DNA from: an uncultured Lachnospiraceae bacterium
Lineage (GTDB): Bacteria; Bacillota; Clostridia; Lachnospirales; Lachnospiraceae
NCBI GenBank assembly: GCA_934385475.1
Contig: CAKRPS010000009.1
Span: 3,589 to 67,588, forward strand
Direction of reading: 5' to 3'
DNA length: 64,000 nucleotides
The translations under genes were made by a program, and so were the position numbers. Under the pieces are notes generated by a model. It saw only the letters and a list, made by a program, of their open reading frames with translations. It was not told the DNA's origin and ran no database searches. Below, one piece after another: positions 6,423 through 16,128 of the stretch (its first letter is position 1; every line of letters begins with the position of its first letter).

Positions 6423-9182
6423 ATGTACGAAAATAAACGGATATCCGAATTGCTGCGGATTCTGAAAACGAACGCCGAGAGTGGACTTGACGGACGGGAA
6501 GCATTAAAGCGCCGGGAACAGTATGGGCCGAACCGTTTGAAGGATCAGGAGCAGAAGACGATAGGACAGATGATTCTGGGACAGCTTAATGATCCGCTGA
6601 TCCTGATCCTGGTGGTAGCCATGGCAATTTCCATGATGCTGAATGAATTTGGGGATGCGATCATTATCGTAGTGGTGGTAGCCTTAAATGCCACGGTGGG
6701 TATCATTCAGGAAGGCAAAGCCGGCCGGGCGGTGGAGGCGCTCAAGAAGATATCGAGTCCGCAGGCGACCGTCATACGTGATGGAGAGCGGATGAGGGTG
6801 GATGCCGATGAACTGGTTCTGGGCGACATTGTCCTGCTGGAAGCCGGCAATATGGTACCGGCTGATCTGCGGCTGCTCGAATCGATCGGAATGTATGCGG
6901 AGGAATCGACCCTGACCGGGGAGTCTGTTCCGGTAGAGAAAAAGGCAGAGTATGTCGAGGAGGGACAACCGGATAACAGCGTTCCCAATATGGTCTATAT
7001 GTCTACCTACATTACCAAGGGCAGAGGCAAGGGGGTCGTGGTATCGACCGGCATGGATACGAAGATCGGGCATATTGCGGATATGCTCCATGGAAAAGAA
7101 AAGCTCACGCCTTTGCAGGAAAAGCTGGGAGAGCTTGGAAAGGTACTGAGCTTTCTGGCAGTTGCCGTCTGTGTATTGTTGTTTCTGGTAGCGGTATTCC
7201 AGAAACGGAATGTGGGAGAGATGTTGCTGACCTCGGTGTCTCTGGCGGTTGCGGCGGTGCCGGAGGGGCTTCCGGCGATCGTTACGATCGTGCTCGCACT
7301 GAGCGTTTCCCGTATGGTCCGCGCAAGGACGATCGTGCGCAGACTGGCTTCGGTGGAAACATTGGGGGCTGTGGAGATTGTGTGCTCCGATAAGACCGGA
7401 ACGTTGACACAGAACCGGATGACGGTGATGGAGTGCTGTCTGGAAGGAACCGTGTACGACCGGACAAAGCTGGCTGGTATGCTGGCGGGATGGGAGCATG
7501 CAGAAGGGGAGAATTCTGCGGTGTCTCACTTTGTCAGAGGCAGTATTCTGTGTAACGATTCGGTACTTCTGGAGGAAGGAGAACTGGGAGACCCGACCGA
7601 GATGGCACTTGTGCATCTGGCGGATGATTCCGGGATACCTTACCGCAGGATCCGTGAAAAATATCCCCGTGTGGACGAGAGGGGATTTGACTCAGAGCGT
7701 AAGATGATGACCACGGTGCACAGAATGCCCGGTGGAGAGCAGTTTTCCTATACAAAGGGTGCGGCAGAGAGGGTTCTTGGCGTATGCAGCAGACAGTACA
7801 GACAGGGAACGATAACGAAGCTGGATGAACGCAGCCGTGAAGAGATTGAGAGAATGCAGCACAGGCTGATGCAGGAAGGCCGGAGGGTGCTGGCTCTTGC
7901 TATGAACCCGGAGGGCACAGCGGAGGAAAAAAATCTGGTTTTTCTCGGGCTGTGCAGTATGCAGGACCCAATCCGGCCGGAGGCGGCAGAAGCGGTGGCA
8001 GACTTTAAACAGGCCGGAGTCACAACGGTCATGATCACAGGCGATCACCCGGATACAGCGCTTTCGATCGCGAGGGAGCTTGGCATTGCGGAATCGGAGC
8101 AGCAGTGTATCACCGGCAGGGAATTGGACCGTCTGAAGGAACACAGCCTGTTGCAGAAGCTTCCGGAATGTAAGGTGTTTGCCAGAGTGACACCGGAACA
8201 TAAGGTACGGATTGTGGAGGGTTATCAGAAGCTTGGTAAGACGGTTGCAATGACCGGGGATGGAGTGAACGATGCTCCCTCGCTGCAGGCAGCCGATATC
8301 GGAATTGCCATGGGAAAGAACGGAACCGATGTGGCGCGCGGCGCGGCAGACTTTGTCCTGATGGATGACAATTTTGCAACAATCCACACGGCGATCCGGG
8401 AAGGACGCGGAATCTATGAGAATATCCGGAAATCAGTTCTGTTTCTGCTCTCCTCGAACCTGGGAGAGATCATTACAATGCTTGTGACGATCGTTGCGGG
8501 ACTGCCGTCACCGCTCAAGGCCAGCTTTATCCTCTGGATCAACCTGATCACAGATTCACTTCCGGCGCTGGCACTCGGGGTGGATGACAATGAGACAGAG
8601 GCCCTGATGCGGGAGAGACCACGGAAGAAAGAGGACTCCTTATTTGCAAGAGGGGGACTGAACTGTGTGCTCTGTTATGGGTTTGTGATCGGAGGAATCA
8701 GTCTGGGGGCATTTTTGAAGGTTCCCTATGACCGGATCCTTGCAGAAAACCTGCCTGTTAGTTTACATAATATACTGGAGGGGCTTAACATTTCTTCGGT
8801 GCTTGCCAAGGCGCAGACCCATGCCTTTACCGTGCTGGGGATCAGTCAGCTTTTTCATGCAGTCGGCATGCGGGATGTGAACAGATCGGTCTTTAAGATG
8901 AACCACAGGAGTAATCCTTACATGATCGCCGCCTTGGGGATTGGAATTCTTCTGCAGATGGCGGTGACGGAAATTGAACCCTTGATCGTGTTGTTTGGCA
9001 CAGTGAGATTAAGTGGCATGGAGTGGATGCAGCTGATTGCCCTGTCCATGACGCCGATGATCCTCCATGAGCTGATGGTTGCGGTCTGTGCGGGACGAAG
9101 GAGAGAGGATATGTCACAGGAGTGCGAGTACGGCCAGCAGGAGAAGAATCAGTCCGCTGAGCCAGGAAAGATCAATGCGTGA
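6423..9182 (+). CDS. Cation-transporting P-type ATPase, Ca2+ (PMCA/SERCA-like) type
   Basis: The 919-residue P2-type ATPase has its start at ATG 6423 behind GGAGGA. Motifs in order are the N-terminal cation-ATPase domain, actuator TGES (STLTGESVPVEK), M4 PEGLPAIVT (typical of Ca2+ pumps), phosphorylation site DKTGTLT with Asp323, KGA (SYTKGAAERV), hinge TGDGVNDAP, and M6 INLITDSLPALALG. The C-terminal six-helix half is complete. It most likely exports Ca2+, although specificity cannot be proved from motifs. Its last 69 bp overlap, tail to tail, the ytaF-like gene on the other strand, so antisense contact between the two messages is expected. Confidence 0.92.
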   Translation: MYENKRISELLRILKTNAESGLDGREALKRREQYGPNRLKDQEQKTIGQMILGQLNDPLILILVVAMAISMMLNEFGDAIIIVVVVALNATVGIIQEGKAGRAVEALKKISSPQATVIRDGERMRVDADELVLGDIVLLEAGNMVPADLRLLESIGMYAEESTLTGESVPVEKKAEYVEEGQPDNSVPNMVYMSTYITKGRGKGVVVSTGMDTKIGHIADMLHGKEKLTPLQEKLGELGKVLSFLAVAVCVLLFLVAVFQKRNVGEMLLTSVSLAVAAVPEGLPAIVTIVLALSVSRMVRARTIVRRLASVETLGAVEIVCSDKTGTLTQNRMTVMECCLEGTVYDRTKLAGMLAGWEHAEGENSAVSHFVRGSILCNDSVLLEEGELGDPTEMALVHLADDSGIPYRRIREKYPRVDERGFDSERKMMTTVHRMPGGEQFSYTKGAAERVLGVCSRQYRQGTITKLDERSREEIERMQHRLMQEGRRVLALAMNPEGTAEEKNLVFLGLCSMQDPIRPEAAEAVADFKQAGVTTVMITGDHPDTALSIARELGIAESEQQCITGRELDRLKEHSLLQKLPECKVFARVTPEHKVRIVEGYQKLGKTVAMTGDGVNDAPSLQAADIGIAMGKNGTDVARGAADFVLMDDNFATIHTAIREGRGIYENIRKSVLFLLSSNLGEIITMLVTIVAGLPSPLKASFILWINLITDSLPALALGVDDNETEALMRERPRKKEDSLFARGGLNCVLCYGFVIGGISLGAFLKVPYDRILAENLPVSLHNILEGLNISSVLAKAQTHAFTVLGISQLFHAVGMRDVNRSVFKMNHRSNPYMIAALGIGILLQMAVTEIEPLIVLFGTVRLSGMEWMQLIALSMTPMILHELMVAVCAGRRREDMSQECEYGQQEKNQSAEPGKINA

Positions 9183-9749
9183 GCGGGCGGCAAGTGAGCG
9201 CCCGATCCCATAGCCGGTCAGGAAGAAAAGATAATTCATGAGGGAGGCAAGCAGAAAGAGAAGAGGCCAGGGAAGGGTGGCCAGATGAAAGGCCATTCCG
9301 ACCAGGATACTGTCCAGGGAAAGTGCCAGACTGAGAAGTAGTGCTTCTCCGGCAGATAAGATCTGACGGTCCTTCTGGTTGGCATCCTCCGGTGAGAGAT
9401 AAATCGTAAAAATAATATTGAGTTGTTTGATCTTACAGCCCCAGTTTTTTGCAAGACTGGGGTATTTTGCGGCCAGATACCGGATCAGACTCTCCAGCAG
9501 CTTCTCACAGCCCATAAACAGGAGCAGGGCAAAGGACAGAAGACCGATGGTTTTTTCCGAAAAGAAGAGACACAGGAGTGTTCCCAGCTGATTGGACAGT
9601 GTGACAAAAAGAGCGGGAATCCCGATGAGGAAAACATAAGACAGAGGTTTGATATGAACATCACCTGTTCCGTAAGTCAGACCGGCTGTTATGGAGTCCA
9701 CGGAAACAGCGATCAGAAACAACAGGATTGCAAACAAAATATGCAGCAT
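9114..9749 (-). CDS. ytaF: YtaF/MntP-like membrane protein
   Basis: The predicted 211-residue protein starts at the internal Met (MLHILFAILLFLIAVSVDS). It has about six membrane segments in two repeats, with LxLDSxxxG-type signatures: AVSVDSITAGLTYG near the N-terminus and SLALSLDSILVGMAFHL in the second half. This is the pattern of the MntP/YtaF superfamily. MntP exports Mn2+. YtaF of Bacillus is named a sporulation membrane protein; its substrate is uncertain. The gene is convergent with the Ca2+-type ATPase and overlaps it by 69 bp. A longer in-frame start at 9833 exists but would run into the divergent promoter region. Confidence 0.8.
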   Translation of the reverse strand: MLHILFAILLFLIAVSVDSITAGLTYGTGDVHIKPLSYVFLIGIPALFVTLSNQLGTLLCLFFSEKTIGLLSFALLLFMGCEKLLESLIRYLAAKYPSLAKNWGCKIKQLNIIFTIYLSPEDANQKDRQILSAGEALLLSLALSLDSILVGMAFHLATLPWPLLFLLASLMNYLFFLTGYGIGRSLAARSRIDLSWLSGLILLLLAVLALL

Positions 9750-9867
9750 AGGACAAAACCTTTGTTGAATTTTACTATATAGTATGAAAAATAACAGGCC
9801 AATGCGAACAATTTTGCTGTACGCGTACTCCAAAAAATGGTATGATAAAGTATCAGGAGGTATGCTT

Positions 9868-11469
9868 ATGGAGTTAATGTTTATTGGAGCGGATCACGAG
9901 GTAACAGGCAGCTGCCATTATCTTCGTGTCGGTGAAAAGAATATTCTGGTGGACTACGGAATGGAGCAGGGGATACAGGCTTTTGAAAATTGTGAACTGC
10001 CTGTGGATGCGGCTCTTATCGACTTTGTTTTCCTGACGCATGCGCATATAGATCATTCCGGCATGCTGCCGTACTTATACGCAAGAGGGTTCAGGGGGCA
10101 GATCCTTGCAACGAAGGCAACCGTTGACCTGTGCAGCATCATGCTTCGTGACTGTGCCCATATCCAGATGCAGGAGGCAGAGTGGAAGAATCGTAAGGCG
10201 AAGAGAAGCGCACAGAATGCGCTGGTGGAGCCTGTTTATACAATGGAAGATGCGGATGGAACGATCCGCAGACTGGTACCTTGTGAGTATGACCATATGA
10301 TCGAGGTATGTGAAGGAGTGAAAATCAGATTTACCGATGTCGGACATCTGCTTGGTTCTTCCAGTATAGAGGTCTGGGCTACCGAGGGAGAGATTACCCG
10401 GAAGATGGTATTTTCAGGGGATATCGGCAATCTGGACCAGCCGCTGATCAAGGACCCGAAATATACGGAGGAAGCGGATTTCGTTGTGATGGAGTCAACC
10501 TACGGGGATCGTCTCCACGGTGCCGAGAAACCGGATTATATCGGGGAACTGACGAAGATTCTGCAGGATACCTTCGACAGAGGGGGCAATGTGGTCATTC
10601 CTTCCTTTGCAGTCGGAAGAACGCAGGAGATGCTTTATTTTCTGCGGCAGATCAAGGCGGAAGGCCTTGTAAAAGGACACGAGAATTTCCCGGTGTATGT
10701 CGACAGCCCCTTAGCGGTGGAGGCAACCGGTATTTTCCAGCAAAATGAGATGGAATGCTTTGATGAGGAAGCGATGGATATGATCTGGCAGGGAATCAAT
10801 CCCATAACGTTCCCAGGACTTCAGCTTGCCATCACCAGTGACGAATCCAAGGCGATCAACTTTGAGAATACACCGAAGGTTATCATATCGGCGTCCGGTA
10901 TGTGTGAGGCGGGACGTATCAGACACCACCTGAAACACAACCTCTGGAGACCGGAGTGTACCATTTTGTTTGTAGGTTATCAGGCAGTCGGGACGCTCGG
11001 AAGGGCCATCGTGGAAGGCGCTGAGGAGGTTAAGCTTTTCGGAGAGCCGATACAGATCCGGGCAAGGATTGAAAAGCTGGCAGGTATGAGCGGACACGCT
11101 GACAAAAACGGGCTGATCAAATGGGTGGAAGCCTTTAAGGAGAAGCCGAAGAAGGTTTTCGTCGTGCATGGAGAGGACTCGGTGTGCAAGCTTTTTACAG
11201 AGTGTCTCAAGATTGAGCATGGAATAGATGCCTATGCACCCTACAGCGGAACAAGATACGATCTGATCAGTCAGGACTTCATCTACGAGGCAGAGCCTGT
11301 GGTTCTGAAGAAGAAGGCAAAGGCGGTATCCGATGTCTTTGCCAGACTGCTCGCCTGTGGACAGCGGCTTATTGCGGTTATCCATAAGAACGAGGGTGGA
11401 GCAAATAAGGATCTTGCAAAGTTTGCGGATCAGATCAATTCCCTCTGCGATAAGTGGGATATCAAATAA
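9868..11469 (+). CDS. Metallo-beta-lactamase fold, beta-CASP domain RNA-processing-type hydrolase
   Basis: The predicted protein has 533 residues. The Zn-binding signature HAHIDH occupies residues 58-63, followed by GHLLGSSSIEV, the FSGDIG aspartate motif, and the beta-CASP segment (ESTYGDRLHG, FAVGRTQEML, VYVDSPLA, SASGMCEAGRI, SGHADKNGL). The CPSF-73/Ysh1-like family cleaves RNA. Bacterial members of this length are mostly uncharacterised exonuclease or endonuclease candidates, distinct from RNase J. ATG 9868 is used because AGGAGG is 7 bases upstream; ATG 9862 lies too close to it. An extended -10-like TGGTATGAT is just upstream. A 70-residue tail follows the catalytic core. Confidence 0.88.
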   Translation: MELMFIGADHEVTGSCHYLRVGEKNILVDYGMEQGIQAFENCELPVDAALIDFVFLTHAHIDHSGMLPYLYARGFRGQILATKATVDLCSIMLRDCAHIQMQEAEWKNRKAKRSAQNALVEPVYTMEDADGTIRRLVPCEYDHMIEVCEGVKIRFTDVGHLLGSSSIEVWATEGEITRKMVFSGDIGNLDQPLIKDPKYTEEADFVVMESTYGDRLHGAEKPDYIGELTKILQDTFDRGGNVVIPSFAVGRTQEMLYFLRQIKAEGLVKGHENFPVYVDSPLAVEATGIFQQNEMECFDEEAMDMIWQGINPITFPGLQLAITSDESKAINFENTPKVIISASGMCEAGRIRHHLKHNLWRPECTILFVGYQAVGTLGRAIVEGAEEVKLFGEPIQIRARIEKLAGMSGHADKNGLIKWVEAFKEKPKKVFVVHGEDSVCKLFTECLKIEHGIDAYAPYSGTRYDLISQDFIYEAEPVVLKKKAKAVSDVFARLLACGQRLIAVIHKNEGGANKDLAKFADQINSLCDKWDIK

Positions 11470-11491
11470 GAAACAGGAAACGGAGATTACA

Positions 11492-12340
11492 ATGAGCGCA
11501 GCAGATCAGATATTTATCAACATGTGCCGGGACATTCTGGAGAATGGAACCAGCACGGAGGGGGAGAAGGTAAGACCTCACTGGCCGGACGGAACAAGTG
11601 CCTACACCATCAAGAAATTCGGAGTGGTGAACCGGTACGATCTGTCCAAAGAATTTCCGATCATGACGCTCAGAAGAACGGCTCTCAAGAGCGCTACGGA
11701 TGAGATATTGTGGATCTGGCAGCAGAAATCCAACAACATTCATGACCTGCACAGCCACATATGGGATGAGTGGGCAGATGCGGATGGTTCGATCGGAAAA
11801 GCCTATGGCTATCAGCTTGGCGTGAAGCATCAGTACAAAGAGGGGATGATGGATCAGGTTGACAGGGTGATCTATGACCTGAAAAACAATCCGTTCAGCC
11901 GCCGCATTATGACCAATATTTATGTACATCAGGATCTGCATGAAATGAATCTGTATCCGTGTGCCTACAGCATGACATTCAATGTGACACAGAAAAAGGG
12001 AGATGACAGACTTACGTTGAATGCCATTTTGAATCAGCGTTCGCAGGATGTCCTGACGGCGAACAACTGGAACGTAGTCCAGTATTCCGTGCTTTTGCAT
12101 ATGCTTGCACAGGTGTGTGATATGGAAGTGGGCGAGCTGGTGCATGTCATTGCGGATGCGCATATCTATGACAGACATGTGCCGATCATCAGGGAGTTAA
12201 TTGAAAGGCCGACGTATGACGCACCGACCTTCTGGCTGAATCCTGACATCAAGGATTTCTATCAGTTCACCAGAGAGGATGTAAAGGTAGAAAATTATGT
12301 GACGGGACCGCAGGTTGAGCATATACCGGTTGCAATCTGA
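11492..12340 (+). CDS. thyA: Thymidylate synthase, Bacillus ThyA-like subtype
   Basis: The 282-residue enzyme methylates dUMP to dTMP using methylenetetrahydrofolate. The catalytic Cys157 is in NLYPCAYS, the phosphate-binding QRSQD motif follows, and the C-terminus (LNPDIKDFYQFTREDV) matches the subtype seen in Bacillus subtilis ThyA. The His that follows the Cys in E. coli-type enzymes (PCH) is Ala here, and the LPFN segment is replaced by ANNWN. The start ATG 11492 has GGAG upstream, 22 bp after the beta-CASP gene. The DHFR gene lies 44 bp downstream, which is the usual folate-recycling pairing. Confidence 0.92.
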   Translation: MSAADQIFINMCRDILENGTSTEGEKVRPHWPDGTSAYTIKKFGVVNRYDLSKEFPIMTLRRTALKSATDEILWIWQQKSNNIHDLHSHIWDEWADADGSIGKAYGYQLGVKHQYKEGMMDQVDRVIYDLKNNPFSRRIMTNIYVHQDLHEMNLYPCAYSMTFNVTQKKGDDRLTLNAILNQRSQDVLTANNWNVVQYSVLLHMLAQVCDMEVGELVHVIADAHIYDRHVPIIRELIERPTYDAPTFWLNPDIKDFYQFTREDVKVENYVTGPQVEHIPVAI

Positions 12341-12384
12341 GCGAATATACTTACAGAACAACACAGCAGAACAGGGGAGAGAAC

Positions 12385-12879
12385 ATGAATTTGATCGTTG
12401 CAGTAGATAACAACTGGGCAATCGGGAGCAAAAACAGACTTCTGGTGTCCATACCGGCAGATCACAAGTTCTTCCGACAGGAGACAACCGGAAAGGTTGT
12501 GGTTCTTGGGCGGAAGACATTGGAAACGTTTCCACAGGGATTGCCGTTGAAAAACAGGACTAATATTATTATGTCAACCAATCCGGATTACCATGTGAAG
12601 GACGCGATTATCGTACACAGCAAAGAAGAGTTGCTGGAGGAACTGAAGAATTATAAAAGCGAAGATGTCTATATCATCGGCGGGGAGAGTGTGTACCGTC
12701 TGATGCTGCCGTACTGTGATGTGGCGCACGTGACGAAGATCGATCACGAATATGAGGCGGATGCCTATTTTCCGAACCTGGATGAACTGGACGAGTGGGA
12801 GATCACGGCGGACAGTGAGGAGCAGACATACTTTGACCTTGCATATGAATTTGTGAAGTATGAGAGAAAGAAGAGATAG
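12385..12879 (+). CDS. folA: Dihydrofolate reductase
   Basis: The 164-residue single-domain DHFR regenerates tetrahydrofolate after the ThyA reaction encoded just upstream. It shows the substrate-site acidic residue (IPADHKFFR, Asp26), the NADPH-binding VVLGRKTLETFP segment, and the second Gly-rich loop VYIIGGESVYRLML. Length and motif order are standard. AGGGGAGAG precedes ATG. The protein is chromosomal in context, with no sign of transfer as a resistance gene. Confidence 0.93.
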   Translation: MNLIVAVDNNWAIGSKNRLLVSIPADHKFFRQETTGKVVVLGRKTLETFPQGLPLKNRTNIIMSTNPDYHVKDAIIVHSKEELLEELKNYKSEDVYIIGGESVYRLMLPYCDVAHVTKIDHEYEADAYFPNLDELDEWEITADSEEQTYFDLAYEFVKYERKKR

Positions 12880-12940
12880 GCAGGGCTTTGTGACTGTACA
12901 GAGGAAACAGGTATAAAACGATAAGAGAGGGGAAAGGTAA

Positions 12941-14863
12941 ATGAGTGAGGAGCAAAAAGCCGACGTGGTAAAGAGCAAACTGGAAGCAGCGGTTGAAGCG
13001 GCACGGAAGGCGGAAGAGGCGAGAGACATTTTTCTGGCAAATATGTCGCATGAGCTGCGCACACCGATCAATACCATGCTGGGCCTGAACGAGCTCATTA
13101 TAAGGGAAAGCCAGGACGAGACCATCAAGGGCTACGCCATGGATATCAAGCAGGCGGGCAATATCCTGATGGCCATGGTAAGTGACATACTGGACTTTTC
13201 GAAGCTTGAGGCGGGAAAGCTGGAGCTTGCGGATGGAATTTATGACATCAGCTCCCTGCTGAACGATCTGATCAACGGAATATCGCTTGGCCTTAGAAGA
13301 AAGAAGCTGGATCTGGAACTGGATATATCCAAGGACATCCCCTACAAATTACAGGGAGATGAGATCCGTATCCGACAGATCATCAGCAATCTTCTCAGCA
13401 ATGCGGTCAAATTCACGGAGAAGGGTAAGATCACGCTTCATATCAGCTGGAAGGAATGTGAAGGAGACGAACTGCTGCTGCAGGTAGCGGTGGAGGACAC
13501 CGGAATCGGTATCAAGGAGCAGGATATGCCCAAGCTGTTCCGGGCATTTCAGAAAATGGACAGTATTACCAGAAGCACGTCGGAGCGGACAGGCCTTGGT
13601 CTTGCCATCACAAACCGCCTGATCGTTCTGATGGGGGGCACACTGAATGTGGATAGCACCTTCGGAAAAGGCTCGAAGTTCTCTTTCTCGATCCGGCAGA
13701 AGATCGTTGACAGGGCGCCGCTCGGGGATTTTGAGAAGCAGTATCATCAGAGTCTGCACAGTCACCAGGATTATCATGAGAAGTTTATAGCTCCGCTTGG
13801 CAGAATCCTGATCGTAGATGACAATGCGATGAACCTGGCGGTGGCACAGGGACTTTTGAAGGGAACGAGATTACAGGTTGATGTGGCGGCCAGCGGTGAG
13901 GAGTGTCTTGAGATGCTCAAGCGAAAGACCTACCATCTGATCTGTCTGGATCATATGATGCCGGTGATGGACGGTGTACAGACCCTGCACGCGATAAGGG
14001 CGTTGGAGGGCAACCCTTCGGCGGACGTGCCGGTCATTGCACTCACGGCGAATGCAGTTGCCGGAGCAAGAGAATTTTATCTGAAAGAGGGATTTCAGGA
14101 TTATCTGACAAAGCCGATCGAGGCAGATAAGTTTGAAAATATGCTGATCGAATATCTCCCGGATAATGTGGTTTACCTGACAACGCAGTTTACGGATGCA
14201 GGCGAGCTTGACAGGATCGACGATGAGATTGAACTGGGGCTCAGGGAAAGCCGCCTGTACAAGATAGGATTTAACATCCGTCATGGACTGAAATACATGG
14301 GTGGAAACCATGCGCTGTATGCGAAGGTGCTGCGCGATTTCCATACGATCCTCAGTGAGAAGGAAGGGGCACTGGCGGAGTTCCTGAGAAAGGGCGATAT
14401 GCCGGGCTTCCGGATTATTGTCCACTCCCTGAAAGGGAATGCGAGAAACCTTGGGGCAGATGATCTGGCCGATGAAGCCTTTGAACTGGAGAAACTTAGC
14501 AAGGCGGAGAGACTTGAGGATGTCGAGGTGCGTGCACCTATCCTGTTTTCCATGATGCGAAATATGAAGAATGAACTGCAGGAGTATCTGGAAGAAGAGG
14601 ATAAGGAGCAGGAGCAGCAGGCGGAGCCGAAGGAAGAGAAAAAGAAAGCGGTAACCCAGGAGGAATGGGAGCAGGGACTGCGGCAGCTCGCCGAGCGGCT
14701 GGATGACTTTGACGCCGACAGTGTGGAGGCAAAGCTTGCAGAGCTGCGGAGTTATGAACGCCCGGAGGAGGACTGCAAGATGCTCAGGATGTGCGAGAAG
14801 GCTGTGAAGGATTATGCTTACGATGTGGCGCTGGAGATTGTGAATACGGTTTTGAAGGTCTGA
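12941..14863 (+). CDS. Soluble hybrid histidine kinase (HisKA-HATPase-REC-HPt) without sensor domain
   Basis: The 640-residue multidomain signalling protein has a short coiled-coil start (KSKLEAAVEAARKAEEA), then the HisKA box ANMSHELRTPINTM, HATPase N-box NLLSNAVKFTE and G-boxes DTGIGI and GLGLAI, a receiver (VDDNAMN, LICLDHMMPVMDG, LTKPI) and an HPt domain with IIVHSLKGNARN. A long Glu/Lys/Gln-rich linker near residue 560 precedes a C-terminal helical tail. There is no signal peptide or membrane segment and no PAS or GAF domain, so the input must come through the N-terminal coil or a partner. A full internal phosphorelay is possible. Confidence 0.9.
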   Translation: MSEEQKADVVKSKLEAAVEAARKAEEARDIFLANMSHELRTPINTMLGLNELIIRESQDETIKGYAMDIKQAGNILMAMVSDILDFSKLEAGKLELADGIYDISSLLNDLINGISLGLRRKKLDLELDISKDIPYKLQGDEIRIRQIISNLLSNAVKFTEKGKITLHISWKECEGDELLLQVAVEDTGIGIKEQDMPKLFRAFQKMDSITRSTSERTGLGLAITNRLIVLMGGTLNVDSTFGKGSKFSFSIRQKIVDRAPLGDFEKQYHQSLHSHQDYHEKFIAPLGRILIVDDNAMNLAVAQGLLKGTRLQVDVAASGEECLEMLKRKTYHLICLDHMMPVMDGVQTLHAIRALEGNPSADVPVIALTANAVAGAREFYLKEGFQDYLTKPIEADKFENMLIEYLPDNVVYLTTQFTDAGELDRIDDEIELGLRESRLYKIGFNIRHGLKYMGGNHALYAKVLRDFHTILSEKEGALAEFLRKGDMPGFRIIVHSLKGNARNLGADDLADEAFELEKLSKAERLEDVEVRAPILFSMMRNMKNELQEYLEEEDKEQEQQAEPKEEKKKAVTQEEWEQGLRQLAERLDDFDADSVEAKLAELRSYERPEEDCKMLRMCEKAVKDYAYDVALEIVNTVLKV

Positions 14864-14988
14864 GACGGCAGATAAACGGTTTTCAGAATTGTTGTCTTGA
14901 CTTTTGCACATAAAGGTATAAGATGGTAGTAACGTAAATCGAGAGCATATCTGGATTTTCGATACTTGTAGGAAAAGGAGCTGTAGAG

Positions 14989-16014
14989 ATGGAAAAGAAA
15001 AATATTGACTGGGCGAATCTCGGATTTGGTTATTGTGAGACTGACAAGAGATTTGTGGCAAATTACAAAAATGGAGCATGGGATGACGGAGCGCTGATTT
15101 CCGATGCCAATATCACCATTAATGAATGTGCCGGTGTATTTCAATATGCGCAGACATGCTTTGAGGGTATGAAAGCCTATACAACAGAGGATGGTCATAT
15201 TGTTACTTTCCGTCCCGACTTAAATGCACAGCGTATGGAGGACTCCTGTAAGCGTCTTGAGATGCCTGTATTCCCGCAGGATCGTTTCGTTCAGGCTGTC
15301 AAGGATGTGGTAGCAGCCAATGAAGCATATGTTCCGCCGTACGGTTCAGGTGCAACTTTATATATCCGTCCGTATATGTTTGGTAGTTCTTCTGTTATCG
15401 GCGTAAAACCGGCAGAGGAGTATCAGTTCCGTATTTTCAGTACACCGGTAGGTCCTTACTTTAAGGGTGGTGTTAAGCCGCTTACGATCAAGGTAAGTGA
15501 TTTTGACCGTGCAGCACCGCACGGAACAGGACATATCAAGGCCGGTCTGAACTATGCTATGAGCTTACATGCGATCGTGACAGCTCATCAGGAAGGCTAC
15601 GATGAGAATATGTATCTGGATGCAGCTACGAGAACAAAGGTTGAGGAGACTGGCGGAGCAAACTTCCTGTTCGTCACAAAGGACAATAAGGTTGTAACAC
15701 CGAAGTCAGACAGCATCCTGCCTTCTATTACAAGAAGATCCCTGATGGTAGTTGCCAAAGACTATCTTGGACTGGAAGTGGAGGAGAGAGAAGTATTCTT
15801 TGATGAGGTGAAGGATTTTGCAGAGTGCGGACTTTGCGGTACTGCTGCGGTAATCTCCCCGGTTGGAAAGATCGTGGATCATGGCAAGGAGATCGCTTTC
15901 CCGAGCGGAATGAGCGAGATGGGACCGATCACCAAGAAGCTGTATGAGACGCTGACCGGTATCCAGATGGGACGTATCCAGGCACCGGAAGGATGGCTTC
16001 AGATTATCAAATAA
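14989..16014 (+). CDS. ilvE: Branched-chain amino acid aminotransferase
   Basis: This 341-residue class IV PLP aminotransferase interconverts Leu, Ile and Val with their 2-keto acids. The PLP-binding Lys184 lies in GTGHIKAGLNYA, and the fold-IV signature runs through EETGGANFLFV and the phosphate-binding SILPSITRRS. FEGMKAY near residue 60 is also typical of IlvE. AAGGAG sits 10 bases before ATG. TTGACT and TATAAG occur upstream but with poor spacing, so I do not call the promoter. A terminator follows, so it is probably monocistronic. Confidence 0.94.
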   Translation: MEKKNIDWANLGFGYCETDKRFVANYKNGAWDDGALISDANITINECAGVFQYAQTCFEGMKAYTTEDGHIVTFRPDLNAQRMEDSCKRLEMPVFPQDRFVQAVKDVVAANEAYVPPYGSGATLYIRPYMFGSSSVIGVKPAEEYQFRIFSTPVGPYFKGGVKPLTIKVSDFDRAAPHGTGHIKAGLNYAMSLHAIVTAHQEGYDENMYLDAATRTKVEETGGANFLFVTKDNKVVTPKSDSILPSITRRSLMVVAKDYLGLEVEEREVFFDEVKDFAECGLCGTAAVISPVGKIVDHGKEIAFPSGMSEMGPITKKLYETLTGIQMGRIQAPEGWLQIIK

Positions 16015-16062
16015 GAGTGAGCGGAATTTAATTAAGCAGTTCACAGTATGACAGAATGAGAA

Positions 16063-16110
16063 GAGGGATTAGGTTGCGATGCCTTGTGCGGACAATTTAA
16101 TCCCTTTTTA
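16063..16110 (+). terminator. Intrinsic terminator after ilvE
   Basis: AGGGATTA pairs with TAATCCCT across a 26-base loop and is followed by a T-rich run. It lies just upstream of the PHP-gene ribosome site, so some readthrough into that gene is possible. Confidence 0.65.
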
Positions 16111-16128
16111 TGGGAAATGAGGAGCAAC

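Noticed and set aside
13871-15079. 402-codon reverse frame across the hybrid kinase 3' end and into ilvE
   Set aside because: It spans two well-supported genes and the intergenic region, with no ribosome site and no family resemblance.
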